From: Mikrocytos mackini
Lineage: Eukaryota; Endomyxa; Ascetosporea; Mikrocytida; Mikrocytiidae
Length of the DNA stretch: 35,352 bases
NCBI GenBank assembly: GCA_030180075.1
Contig: JASNJN010000449.1
Span: 1-35,352, forward strand
Direction of reading: 5' to 3'
This document shows, piece after piece, positions 9,552 through 19,400 of this stretch. The stretch's first letter is position 1. Each line of letters opens with the position of its first letter. The notes under the pieces are model-generated. The model was given only the letters and a program-made list of their open reading frames with translations. It searched no databases and was not told the DNA's origin. The position numbers and the translations under genes were made by a program.

Positions 9552-11868
9552 AAGTTGGTTGTTGAATATTTTGTGTTGTTGGTTTTTTTTAATTAATTGT
9601 ATATTTTTTGAAATATTTAAAGAAATTATTTTAATTAATTATATAAATTGTTTTAATAAATAGAATTTAGTAAAATGCAAAAATAAAAAGTTTTATTTGT
9701 TTATTTTTATTCCAATCATTATTTAATTTTATTACAAATAATTAGATTATCTTAATACAAAGTCATTGTTGTAAATATAACTTATTTTTTAAAGTTTAAA
9801 TTCCATAACGTTTTCTTAACGGCACAAATAAAAAAATGTCGTACCCCGCCGGGGGACCGGAGGTGCGCTCGCACAACACATAGCGAGTTCCAATCGTTTT
9901 TACTCATTCCTCACATAGCCCCCGGTCCACGAACAATGATCATTATGGAATGAATATGATTGGTTTGTATTTTATTCCCTCCGCCACCCGGAACAAGTAG
10001 TGCGTCCTAACACGAAACATACAGTGATCTCACCCATTGTTATTTACGTATAAATCAACAATGTTGCTGGGAAATGTGTAAGATGTTTTGAAATTTTAAT
10101 TTTTAAAAAAAATTGTCAATCGTTAATGCTATTTGATTTTAAATTCCTAACTTACACGTTTAAAACAAATATAATACCATTGGTATTGCCAATTAATCAA
10201 AATTTTTATGAACAAATCGGCGTTTATTTTCCAAACTTAAAATATAAATTCCTTGTTTCAGTTTTAAACTCAAAAGGCCGTACGACATAGGCCATGAAAC
10301 ACAGGAGTTTTGATGCTTTGGTTGTTTACATCATTGATTCAAATACAAGCCCGATAGAAAGAAGCAACTCTTCAAACTCCAGACTAAAGAAACACAAAAT
10401 AATAACGAAAGGAAATACAGTTCTTCTGTTGCATATAAAGCAGACCACGACAAATACTACATGTTTTGAGGTTATAAAAAAGGAACTAGTTGAATAGCCA
10501 TGGATTATAAACTTCAACAAGAACGAAGACACAATAAGATTGATTCCACGCCATAAAATTCCCAAATAATTAAATATATGTTATTGACACGATTTTATAT
10601 TATTTACTTAAGAAAACACACATTGTTTATTGCTCAAATACAATTAAAATGTTGTATATTTGGTTTGGGAGATATATTTTGAGTTTTATAAATTATTATT
10701 TTTCGAAGGGGTCCCTTGTGGCTTTCATAAAAAATAAAATTTTAATATTTTTCACCCATTTATCGGAAACCAACTTGGACGACCTAAACCACATTTTAAT
10801 AAAATAAAACATGTAAACAAACATCGAACCCAGTTATCGACTTTTGAAATCTCTATACTTTTTACAAGTGGGCTTTCTAAAATTTTTATTATATATAATT
10901 TAGCCTGAAACGAACAACAATTATATTTGTTCGCCCACTTTTAAAAATAATTAAATGAAATTTCTAGACATTTATTGCATTTTATAAAGTTTTAAAATTG
11001 AATGTATGCTCGTAAGCGAATATATTTTGATTATATACTTAGTACAATAGATTTCATACGAATCTTCCATATATACTCAAAATTTCAATAACCGTAAAAT
11101 AAGAATCCAAACCACAAAACTACACAAAATGATTAAAATTATTTACAAATTATACGAAATTTAGCTGTTTACTCTGAAATTTTAATTATAAACCTAAAAT
11201 TCAACGGATATAGTTAATATTGTAAGTTTTATAAAATGTTATAGTTTACAGTACGTTTCATTTGCATACGGTGGGCTGCTAACATGTTTAGATTTATATT
11301 GAACGTTCATATCGTTTTAGATAAACTTATATGAGGATAGAATATGTAAACTTCCATTCGATTAATTATAAAGATCTGTTGTCTGTCCATTTAGTGCATA
11401 ATATGAAACTTATAACCTTATTGTCCATTAAAACTTGAGTATATTTATTTTTATTAAAACTCTGTTCACAGCTTATATTCAAAGGATGGCTCATTTTGAA
11501 GTAGACTACTTAGTAAGTTCTGCTTTATAAAGACGACATTCGTGGTGTTATTATTTTTGAATGTGATTTGTACAGGCTCGGTGTACCACATTATTTAATG
11601 AGCTACGATATCTCTTTATCAGTAGTTTAGGCTTCTTATGCTGTTTGCCTAAAAATTCGGATGTTCGCTCCAGTATGGTTTATTTTACTTATGTAACCAT
11701 TTCAATTCCTTCATTAAGTTTACCTATGAGTGGGCTGTTTGGTTGGTTTATGTGGGAGAATCTCAAATTAGCCATGCCCCTACTCTTTTCTAGTTTAAAA
11801 TATGCTTTTATATTATAAGAAGAAATGGCCAGGGAGTATTGGGTGGATTCGCAATTAAACTTCATAAT
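9552..11868. other. Non-coding right half of hAT-2
   Basis: AT-rich with no ORF I can assign. A 67-codon ORF at 10294-10497 (Ser/Thr/Lys-rich) has no recognisable family. An 8-bp inverted repeat AAGTGGGC / GCCCACTT lies at about 10866 and 10932. The stretch is unusually long for a hAT element, so unrecognised nested insertions are likely. Confidence 0.5.
9838..10060. other. Isolated GC-rich island in hAT-2
   Basis: About 220 bp that are GC-rich at both ends (CCCCGCCGGGGGACCGG near 9844 and CCCCCGGTCCACG near 9919) in otherwise very AT-rich surroundings. CCGGGGG-like words recur in inverted orientation. No tRNA cloverleaf, ORF or rRNA match is recognisable. It may be a SINE-like or foreign insertion. 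Confidence 0.3.
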
Positions 11869-12121
11869 TAGAGATTTGACTTATGAATATTCGTTTTGGA
11901 AAATTCGAATATTTATTAAAAATCGTTTGTTTCACTATTCTGAATATTTGTTGATTTTGTGATTTTCAAATATTAAAATTTGGAATTAGTCTAAAACTCC
12001 ATCTAAAGTTTAGCGTTTTAATCTAGAATGACGAAATACAAAATAAAAAATGTTATCTTGAGGCTATAATAATTTATAATGTTTTCATATTTGATGATTA
12101 TTCGAATATTCACGTCCTTAG
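11869..12121. mobile_element. Diverged copy of the TAGAGATTGGACA hAT MITE (probable)
   Basis: It begins TAGAGATTTGACTTATGAATATTCGTT..., closely matching the inward sequence of the right terminus of the MITE at 26987-27321, including the following AAAA.TTCGAATATT and AAAAATCG words. The far end, ATTCGAATATTCACGTCC, is only loosely terminal-like, and no target duplication was found. The right boundary is therefore approximate. Confidence 0.45.
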
Positions 12122-12297
12122 AAAATTGTGCTTCTAACTTTTGGAAATTTTTCGGCGGTCCAATTTCGACATATAATGTTGCATATTTAACAAGACAATG
12201 TGTAAAAATGTGCATATAATGTTGCATATCTCGGGTAAAATGTTTGCATATCGTGCACGTCTCTGCTTATTATGGCAAGAAAAAATAAAAATGGGGA

Positions 12298-13375
12298 CTT
12301 CCTTTTCGAACAAAATGTCTATTTAATACAAACAATTATGCAGAAAGTTTCTTTAAAAAATTAAAATATCGCTATTTAAAAAAGAAAACCAACAGTAGAA
12401 TTGGCGAACTTTTTTTAAAACTAAATAATATGAATACAATAATATTAAAAGAAGAAATAGTTAAAAATGAATCCCAAAAAAGAACACCAAAGCTACCGAT
12501 GTAAGAAATCTTTGGAAAACCACAAAAACTCTGGAAAACTCAACTCTTCTTTAATTAGTGAAATTTCTTCTAATACATTTACTTACAAAGCCTACACTTT
12601 GAGAATAAAAAAGAAATACAGTTCTTATAATCCTAATAAAGTCATTTGCACGAAGTGTTATATTCACTTTGACGAAATAAGTTGCAGTTGTTTGAACTAT
12701 ACTAAAACGAAGTCTATTTGTAAGCATATTCATTTACTGGCTTCATCCGAATTCCTTCCAGAGTTTACTTCGCGATATAATGACTACATAAGTGAGAAAC
12801 GAAATTCTATTAAAGTAGGTGATTTAAGTCGTTCTACGGAGAAGCGAAGCTTGAATATAGACGAAGGTATTGGTGCCAAATCAGTGGGGGGAGCTAAAAA
12901 TGTAGGACGTAAGGAAGTTGGTTTGTTGCCGGAATTTGCGGATCTAAATTTAGTAGAAAATGCGTTTAATGATATAAGATGCGCAACATCTAACCTATCT
13001 TCAAATTTGGCCATAAGTGAGAAGTTAAATGAAATTAAAGCTCTTATTTCGACTTCTTCTCTTTCCGATTTCCAAACAACGGGCCCAAAGAAAGGCTTCA
13101 ATAATAGATCCATTACTGTGAAGCAAAGAGAAATTTCCGTTCTAGTTAGCAGTAAAGAAAGTCTTAATTTTAAAAGACTGTCCAAAAAGAGGGGAAGTAA
13201 AGTCAAGGGAATCATCAAAAGTTTCAGAATTTGTATGTCTTGCTATTTCATAGATGATGATACAAGTTGTCCAACAATCGATTGGAATGAGTGTCTGAAA
13301 TGTCGAAAATGGTACCACAAACATTGTCTTTTGGACCAATTAGAGGAAGTTAATGCAGATTACCATTGCTGTTAG
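12298..13375 (+). pseudogene. MULE transposase 2, C-terminal half with SWIM and PHD-like zinc fingers
   Basis: From 12298 the frame reads FRTKCLFNTNNYAESFFKK, the conserved TNN..E block (catalytic Glu) of Mutator transposases, then ...NSRIGELFLKLNN. A one-base slip near 12470 moves it to the ORF at 12467-13375. That ORF contains a SWIM finger (CSC at ~77-79, then CKH ~93-95) and, after a Ser/Lys-rich linker, a C-terminal cluster CMSC...CLKCRKWYHKHC...YHCC resembling a PHD finger. The N-terminal DNA-binding domain and first two catalytic Asp residues are absent. The hAT-2 right end lies 32 bp upstream, so the insertion or a rearrangement removed them. A stop at TAG 13373 ends the protein naturally. 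Confidence 0.75.
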
Positions 13376-13963
13376 TTCTTTTTTCTAATTAAAGTTATTA
13401 TATTAATCTCTGAGTGTTGTTTAAGCCATGTCTAACATAAGTAGAAATACAGAGTATAATGATTTTGTTGTAACTAAGGTTTTAGTAGAAATGGCCACAT
13501 TTCCCATAACGCGAGTCTATGTGTCAAGAGTTTAGTCGTTCGAATGAGAACTTCCCCATTAACAGTCTTTTATGAAGTTCCCAATCGGATTATGTCCGTT
13601 GTTGTTTCCTCAAAGTGCCCTTTTATAGATAAGCTTTGTTTAAGTGTGTTGTTGTTATAATTCTTTGCTTGGATTTTACAGGTTTTTTAAAATTTGAAAA
13701 ATAAAAATCAATAATACAAGTATATAGGGTTTAATACAAAACGAGACCAAGCATTTCGTGTTTTATAGAGTTTATTGAACTTATGTATGTTTTAAAAATT
13801 ATTTTCGGACCCTCTAAAAAACACTTAAAGCTTATATTTCTATCTTTCTGTTTAAAATTTTGAAATTTATATATTAAGTTAACAGCGACGTTTGTATTTA
13901 TCATATATCATGTATGTTGTTTATTATTATTTATATGACTTGTACAAGTTATTTTGACATTTT
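13376..13963. other. Spacer between MULE 2 and host island 1
   Basis: AT-rich, presumably the 3' flank of MULE 2. I see no ORF, RNA gene or repeat pair. Confidence 0.5.
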
Positions 13964-14227
13964 TTAGTCACTCTTTATGATTATACTCACAAATATTTCA
14001 CTAAATTTGATATTCGCATATGATTCCCTTCGCCCATTAACTTCAATCCAAACAGTTTGTAGGTCTAATTATTCCGCTAGCCCCCGTATTTTTACAATTA
14101 CATTTCTTCCAACATCAAAACTCATTCTATTTTGTCATGATATCCATAAAATGCACTCAATTGTGCCATCTCCAAGGCTTATATTTAATTCACTAACCAT
14201 CACAAATTCCATAATTTGAAAACACAT
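13964..14227 (-). pseudogene. Decayed OB-fold protein gene (RPA2/Stn1-like), tentative
   Basis: On the minus strand a single 88-codon frame runs from ATG 14225-14227 to TAA 13964-13966 with two internal stops (TGA after ILWIS, TAA after RGLAE). The text has the rhythm of an OB fold: IMEFVMVSELNISLGDGTIECILW, then a loop, then MSFDVGRNVIVKIRGLAE and TVWIEVN. The DGT.IxC.LW and VG..V.V.RG blocks are typical of RPA32/Stn1 OB domains. It lies about 85 bp downstream of the TRAP-alpha gene on the same strand. The assignment rests on pattern only; a chance frame in AT-rich DNA is possible, although AT-rich noise rarely gives this motif order. Confidence 0.35.
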
Positions 14228-14310
14228 TTACAAACCTATATAGATGCTCTTATTGTACAAAACAAATAAAAATATGATTAAATTCGTCATTTTATTCTTA
14301 ATTATTTAAT

Positions 14311-14988
14311 TTAATCCAAATTCATATTTTTAGGCAGCCAATCTTTCAAATTCTTTTCTTCTCCGTTTGTCTTCTTTGCCACTTTCCCATTAGTCTTCCA
14401 AATTCTTTTAACAAACCTTTGCAGCAGTAATTTATAAACACTGTACGAAACCGCTCCTATTATTATAAACACTACTACATAAGCGAGCAAGTGTTCTATA
14501 TCGAACAAAGAGTCCGGTTTGTCTATAACATGCACTTTATCGAATGTTATGATCTGCTTGAACTTTTCGTTGTTGTAGACAAAGGTGGCTTCTACCTTAC
14601 AGAAGTAGAAAACGGACGGAACTTCCTCTTTGGGGTAAAATTTGAACCTGAACGTGCCTGTAGCATGTGGCTTTACGTCAGTCATAATATTGTCTACGCC
14701 GGCGAGGACAAATGGCTGCTTGTCGCTCTTCTCGAGGTATAATGAAGCTATAAAATTCTCAATGTAAACAGCAGAGTCACTGTTGTTCTGTATGAGTATG
14801 TCTAGCTCGCCAAACTTGAACCCAACGAACATTTTCTGTTTGTCGATGAGAGAATACAACTCGTCTGAAAGCCATGTGTAAGATGTCTTGATGTCAGCAA
14901 TATTCTCATCGGACGCTTTCGAAAAGAGCAATATTGATAACAGCATGGCTAGGTAGCGCGTAGGGTTGCTGAATGTGTGATTTGTCAT
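14311..14988 (-). CDS. TRAP-alpha / Irc22-like translocon-associated membrane protein
   Basis: 225 residues. Residues 1-24 form a signal peptide (YLAMLLSILLF core). The lumenal domain (about 25-160) follows the SSR-alpha pattern: VGFKFGELDILIQNNSDSAV..., ENFIASLYL, HATGTFRFKFYPKEEVPS, then FKQIITFDKVHVID. One membrane span lies at about 167-188 (LLAYVVVFIIIGAVSYSVYK). A basic cytosolic tail ends KDWLPKNMNLD, comparable to the SWIP motif in animal TRAP-alpha. Role by family: subunit associated with the Sec61 channel, aiding translocation of some signal sequences; S. cerevisiae Irc22 is the fungal relative. ATG 14986-14988 is chosen; an in-frame TTG 18 bp upstream is not needed. It diverges from the 104-residue gene with a 74-bp gap containing an AAATTT element. 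About 225 residues is shorter than the ~285 of animals. Confidence 0.8.
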   Translation of the reverse strand: MTNHTFSNPTRYLAMLLSILLFSKASDENIADIKTSYTWLSDELYSLIDKQKMFVGFKFGELDILIQNNSDSAVYIENFIASLYLEKSDKQPFVLAGVDNIMTDVKPHATGTFRFKFYPKEEVPSVFYFCKVEATFVYNNEKFKQIITFDKVHVIDKPDSLFDIEHLLAYVVVFIIIGAVSYSVYKLLLQRFVKRIWKTNGKVAKKTNGEEKNLKDWLPKNMNLD

Positions 14989-15020
14989 GGTATAATTCTG
15001 AAACAAGAATTCCGGAAAAT

Positions 15021-15036
15021 AAAATTTAAAATTTTT
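15021..15036. promoter_or_regulatory. AAATTT-type upstream element shared by divergent pair
   Basis: The 16-mer AAAATTTAAAATTTTT lies between the two divergent starts (14988 and 15063). The identical 16-mer occurs immediately before the p24 start at 31083-31098, and a shorter version lies upstream of the Spc25-like gene (29443-29453). AAATTT-like signals near start codons have been described in microsporidia; use here as a promoter element is inferred. Confidence 0.45.
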
Positions 15037-15062
15037 AAAAAAGAACCAAAAGTTTCAAACTC

Positions 15063-15377
15063 ATGAACAAACTAAGAATGTACATTCAAACCCGCGCGTA
15101 CAAGCTTTACGGGGAATCATTAGACGATGACGATGAGGATACCATCTTAGACGAGTATTTGACGCTGAAGGGAAATGATAGGTACAAAGCCGCACTTTTC
15201 CTCTGTAAGGCACTTTTTCAAGAAATTCAAATACCGAATAGGATGAAAATTCTCATTGCCCTGAGGAGTAGGAACATGGAGAGAAACATATATACTATTA
15301 GACAGATACCGAAGTATCGAAAGCGATTTTCAACAATGTTTAGGAGAATGGAGGAAATTGCAATTTTCTACCCTTAA
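15063..15377 (+). CDS. Uncharacterised 104-residue helical protein
   Basis: I do not recognise this protein. It has an acidic patch DDDDED at residues 22-27, then predicted helices (YKAALFLCKALFQEIQI; RMKILIALRSRNMERNIY) and a very basic C-terminal third (KYRKRFSTMFRRMEE). It has no signal peptide or membrane span, so it is probably a soluble cytosolic or nuclear protein. It is taken as real because it starts 74 bp from the divergent TRAP-alpha gene, shares its upstream AAATTT element, and its codon use and mixed composition resemble the host genes rather than the AT-rich noise around. Arg/Lys richness suggests binding to RNA or an acidic partner, but that is a guess. Confidence 0.6.
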   Translation: MNKLRMYIQTRAYKLYGESLDDDDEDTILDEYLTLKGNDRYKAALFLCKALFQEIQIPNRMKILIALRSRNMERNIYTIRQIPKYRKRFSTMFRRMEEIAIFYP

Positions 15378-15775
15378 GATTTAATTTGTAAAGGATATTA
15401 ATATAATATTATCATACTAAATAATTGTGTGAATAGGTATGTGAATTCTTTAGTTTATGTGTTCGGTTTTTATTTGACAAAAGCACAAATCTGCCAAAAA
15501 AAACATTTTTTATAACAGTTTGTTTTTACTTGAAAATACAATTACATACGTTTACATTATAATTATACATTATCTAACTTTAAGTAATTACACGCAAATT
15601 TAGTATCAGATGATTATTTTCAAAAATAAAATTTTAGTTTTTCTCAACTTGACTTATTGTGTCGCTTGTGAGCTTAGGATATGAAAGGCGCAACCTTAAC
15701 AGATTATTGACCAGTGTTTTAAAATACTAAATCGACACTAATAATACACCAAAACACTATAAAAAACATTTGTTC

Positions 15776-15810
<35 letters not shown>

Positions 15811-15956
15811 TTGAAATCTAAAATATAGTTATATTTCATAAACATAGTGACAACCAAGTTCGGGATAATAAAAACCCTTATAACAAAATGTTTTGCTTGT
15901 GATTATATCAAATCACATTCATATGTATTAAGAAGGGAAATAAAAGCTATTTGAAG
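15378..15956. other. Spacer right of host island 1
   Basis: AT-rich non-coding sequence with a microsatellite at about 15776-15813. There is no gene or RNA signature. Confidence 0.5.
15776..15813. repeat. (TTAT)n microsatellite
   Basis: About nine uninterrupted copies of the tetranucleotide TTAT/TATT. Confidence 0.9.
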
Positions 15957-16188
15957 TAGTGTGTTCGCGGGACGGGATGGCGGGAATTTTCCGAAAATTG
16001 GGAGCTCATTATTTTGAACACCAATACATTATTTTCATGAATTCGAACTTTATTTTATTCGATATCAATTAAATAACAGGAAAAGGGTATTTGCAGGTAT
16101 TTTGTAATGGATATTTCATAACAAAAAAATTTTTGCTCCCGGGATAATCCCGTGGAAGTCCAAAAAAGTCGGGAAATCGAACACACTA
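15957..16188. mobile_element. hAT-type MITE (232 bp)
   Basis: Perfect 11-bp inverted repeats TAGTGTGTTCG / CGAACACACTA are flanked by a perfect 8-bp direct repeat ATTTGAAG (15949-15956 and 16189-16196). GC-rich subterminal words (CGGGACGGG, CCCGGGATAATCCCG) lie just inside. No coding capacity; not inside any gene I can see. Confidence 0.88.
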
Positions 16189-16257
16189 ATTTGAAGTTTA
16201 AATAATAAATACATGAATTTGGGGAATTCTCAACTGTTCAAATTACAATTGTAATGA

Positions 16258-16287
16258 ATTTAGTATTTTAATATTTAAAATACTAAC
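16258..16287. repeat. Short AT palindrome
   Basis: TAGTATTTTAA / TTAAAATACTA arms (11 bp, 3-nt loop) at 16261-16285, upstream of the hAT-3 remnant. Possibly incidental. Confidence 0.4.
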
Positions 16288-16419
16288 GATTTTTTGCTAT
16301 CGGAGTACCAACAATATAAATTAAAAAATAGTTTGTTGGTATATTACTTAAATATACCTTGTTTCATCTGTTCACTCAACAAATTGGGAATGTGTTTTTT
16401 TTAATTTAAAATCTTTAAA

Positions 16420-17470
16420 ATGACAAACAGATTGCTTGAATCTTTAAGCCAAGGATTCTATAATCAAAACAATCAAGGGATATATGAATGTAAGATGTAT
16501 GGATTCCACCCCAAAATGTATGAAGGGAAACTCTCCAATCTAGAGTCTCATGTCATGAGGAAGCATAGGTTTTATACGAGGAATTTCTTGAAGACAATGA
16601 ATAGATACACAAACTAATCAGCCCAAAGAAAAACGTCCTCTCCAGTTTGAAAACAGAGACGAAGTATTTAAAAGAGCGTTTTATTGTGACACAGTAGCAT
16701 ACAGCATTCTAGAGGGCGAATTCTTAAAAATGATAGCAAATGAACTATTTTTGTTGATTAAAATTCCCATCGATACAAAATAAAGTATCTTTTGAGTGAT
16801 GAATATGAGATAGCCCGAGGTAGTCTGATAGAATCAATACAAGATTCTAAATATCTGAGCCTTTCAATTGATTTCTGAGCTAGTACCACTAACCAAATAC
16901 ATGAAATAATGATCAAATTCGTAAATGAAGATGGAACGGTCGATGTTCGTAGATTATGTTTCAATATAGCAGAGAATCAAACAGCAAGCATATTAAATTT
17001 AAACTCGCAAGAAATTATGGATGAATACCAAATCGATTGCAACAAATTGGTGGCGGTAACAACTGATAACTGCGCCGCAAAGTTACTTGGGACTAGGCTG
17101 TTTAAAAGCTTTCTTCTTGAAACCATGGATAATATTTCTGGTATGTTTGAAGTAATGAACGATATGAATGCAATAGAAAAGAACAAGTTTGAACTCGATT
17201 AAAAAGGAATATATAATATTGGATGTACACTACATCTTATACAACCCATTTTAATACACGTTGGCAAAACAGCGAATTCATTCCAAAGATATACAAGAAA
17301 GTTGCAAAAATTATTAGGATAGTTAAAAGAGCAAAGATCGGAGAGATCCCATACATACGGCTGTAGTTTCACTTTGGAAAAAATTCTTATTACTTTTGAC
17401 ATATGCCAAAATAAACAAATTTGGGTAGATCTTACTAAAATTCTTCGTTATTTCTGTATATTAGTCACTA
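16420..17470 (+). pseudogene. hAT transposase 3, heavily decayed
   Basis: The first ORF (16420-16617) has a BED-like zinc-binding pattern (YECKMYGFHP...LESHVMRKHR). After several stops and shifts, similarity resumes with LLSDEYEIARGSLIESIQDS and LSLSIDF (first catalytic region). The open piece 16909-17202 follows, with FVNEDGTVDVRRLCF and VAVTTDNCAAKLLG (second Asp block). The same frame then reads NIGCTLHLIQPILIHVG, the hAT C..H motif, from about 17212. No terminal inverted repeats could be assigned with confidence; the copy is older than hAT-1 and hAT-2 judging by stops. C-terminal dimerisation helices are not visible. Confidence 0.6.
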
Positions 17471-17766
17471 ATAATTATAGACCGTTTTATTTAATTTTTG
17501 ATAAAGTTTATTTTGACAAGGACTAATATAGCAGAAATATGTTCATTGTTGTTTAATAAACAAATTATAATCATTGAATATGTTTGGTATGAATTGGGAT
17601 CTAAAATAACATTTGTATAGAATATATATTTATAAAAAATTTTAATGGAAGAAAGAAAAAACGAAATTATGTACAGGAATACTTCACCCCCTTTATTACT
17701 TACTTCACTTACCTTGAATAGCGATCATTTCAAAGAGATTTGTCCGTTGATTGAGTTACTTATTAC

Positions 17767-17966
17767 TAGGGGTCGGAAAATATGTGACAAAAAATCGGCA
17801 AATATATGATTATATATGATTTTTTAAAAATCTCATTATAATTTCGAATTTTCAAGAAAATAAAATATATGAATTCCTTCCAATCGGAGATATTATGGGT
17901 GGAAAATTTCCTGAAATTTGGTAGAAATATATGATTTTTACCAAATCACATATTTTCCGACCCCTA
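17767..17966. mobile_element. hAT-type MITE (200 bp) with hAT-1-like termini
   Basis: Perfect inverted repeats TAGGGGTCGGAAAATATG / CATATTTTCCGACCCCTA are flanked by a perfect 8-bp direct repeat CTTATTAC (17759-17766 and 17967-17974). The terminal AGGGGTCG matches the CAGGGGTCG ends of hAT-1. Interior words ATATATGATT recur in both halves. It lies inside MULE 3, and removing it restores the frame. Confidence 0.9.
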
Positions 17967-19400
17967 CTTATTACTAATGACCCCGTTCTTCGTGAAAGAA
18001 ATCTCAATACTGCTTATAGTTACTTTGTTAGCTACCAAACCGGCAGGAACATTGATATTAGTGGTTCGTTTGAGATAATGATATCACCAGTCGACTTGGA
18101 AATTTGTAAAAGTTTTATTGGGTTGTATTTCACTTTGCACGATGAACGAATCGGTATATTCTCCCATACCATAAGATTCAAATGTAGGAACATCAATAGC
18201 AGCGCTTGTGGAATGAAGTGCTTTCTTATAAAAAGTCGTCGTCTTAATTGTTACTTTTTAAAAACTGAAGGATCCATAAAATTAGATGCCAAGATAGGCT
18301 GTTATATTTACTTCTCTTATACAAGTAGACATACAGAGGGTGATTGAAACAAAAAACAGTTTCAAGCAAGTTATATGACAACCAAGCTTTTATTTGAGCA
18401 GCATGAAAGACAGTATAAGACATATGTATATCATCTATTGGCTGAAAATAATGCACTCATTTCTTATGTTGACATAACATCTACTGTTTTCCAAAATTTA
18501 CTTTTAAGTTTCAGACAGACAACTTTACACGACGTATACTGCGCGACAATACAACACACAGAAGTGGGAATGTGAATTTATTTACCTCCCAAAACCTCCT
18601 CAAAGACGTTCTATCATCTCCAGACTTATTTAGCGATACAACGTATTGCATCGGTAAACAAAAATTTAAGCTTATTTTGGTCAGATATATTAACTCAAAC
18701 AACAAGCTTCGCGTCATTAGTGGGACAATAACTTCTTGTGAGACAACAGAGGTTTATACATGGATATTCACTTCATTAAAAGTACTATTGGATAAGGGAA
18801 GAAGTTATAGTTTGGAACCGCATTCCTTGATGGCTGATAATGCCTGAGCAATCAAAATGCCGTGGAAATGTGTTTCCTGGAGCGATACGTCTGAATTGTT
18901 GGTTTCATGTATCTAGAAACATATTTTCTAATATACCTAGAAATGACGAGGCTGTTTATAAGAAGTTAAAAAACACATATACACTTCACGCATAAAGCCT
19001 TCGGTTCGAAAATCTTTAAAAAGGCTTTTAATGTTGTTAATTCTTTTTGGAGAGAATTTTAAGAATGTGCAACTTTTCCAAACTATTTAATTCGTACTTA
19101 CATATTGAACAACAAAAATTGGGTCATATGAGCAATGAATCATATAGGAGATACAAATAATGGAATAGAAGGATTTCACAGATACAAAAAGCAGAATACT
19201 ATACATCAGGACCGATGTCTTTTCATGATACATTGATGGAATTAACAAAATGCCTGAAGAACAGAAATGAAGCATATCTCAACCGCTTAGATTCACAGAC
19301 TATAGCATATAGAAATGAATACCGGGAAGAATTAAACGACTTTGTGACTTTAGGAAGGCAAAATGGTTATGATTTGTGGGTAACAAGAAATCCGGCTCAA

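Larger units (their letters stand above)
7731..12265 (+). mobile_element. hAT DNA transposon (hAT-2), 4.5 kb
   Basis: Ends are perfect 10-bp inverted repeats CAGAGACGTG (7731-7740) and CACGTCTCTG (12256-12265). Multiple copies of TTGCATAT/GCATAT cluster within ~160 bp of the left end (7829-7890) and ~80 bp of the right end (12180-12252), as expected of hAT subterminal binding sites. A transposase ORF lies in the left half. The right half (9552-12180) has no recognisable gene and includes a likely nested MITE and a GC-rich island. The flanking octamers GATATAAC and CTTATTAT do not match, so an insertion with a diverged TSD, or a chimera of two copies, must be considered. Confidence 0.8.

Noticed and set aside
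13977-14219. 80-codon plus-strand ORF
   Set aside because: Ile/Ser/Thr-rich text with no family; the opposite strand gives a much better OB-fold-like reading.
15776-15813. Regularly spaced repeat resembling an array
   Set aside because: A simple (TTAT)n microsatellite; nothing in the window resembles a CRISPR array.
16758-17402. Minus-strand ORFs opposite hAT-3
   Set aside because: Shadow frames; the plus-strand reading carries the hAT motifs.
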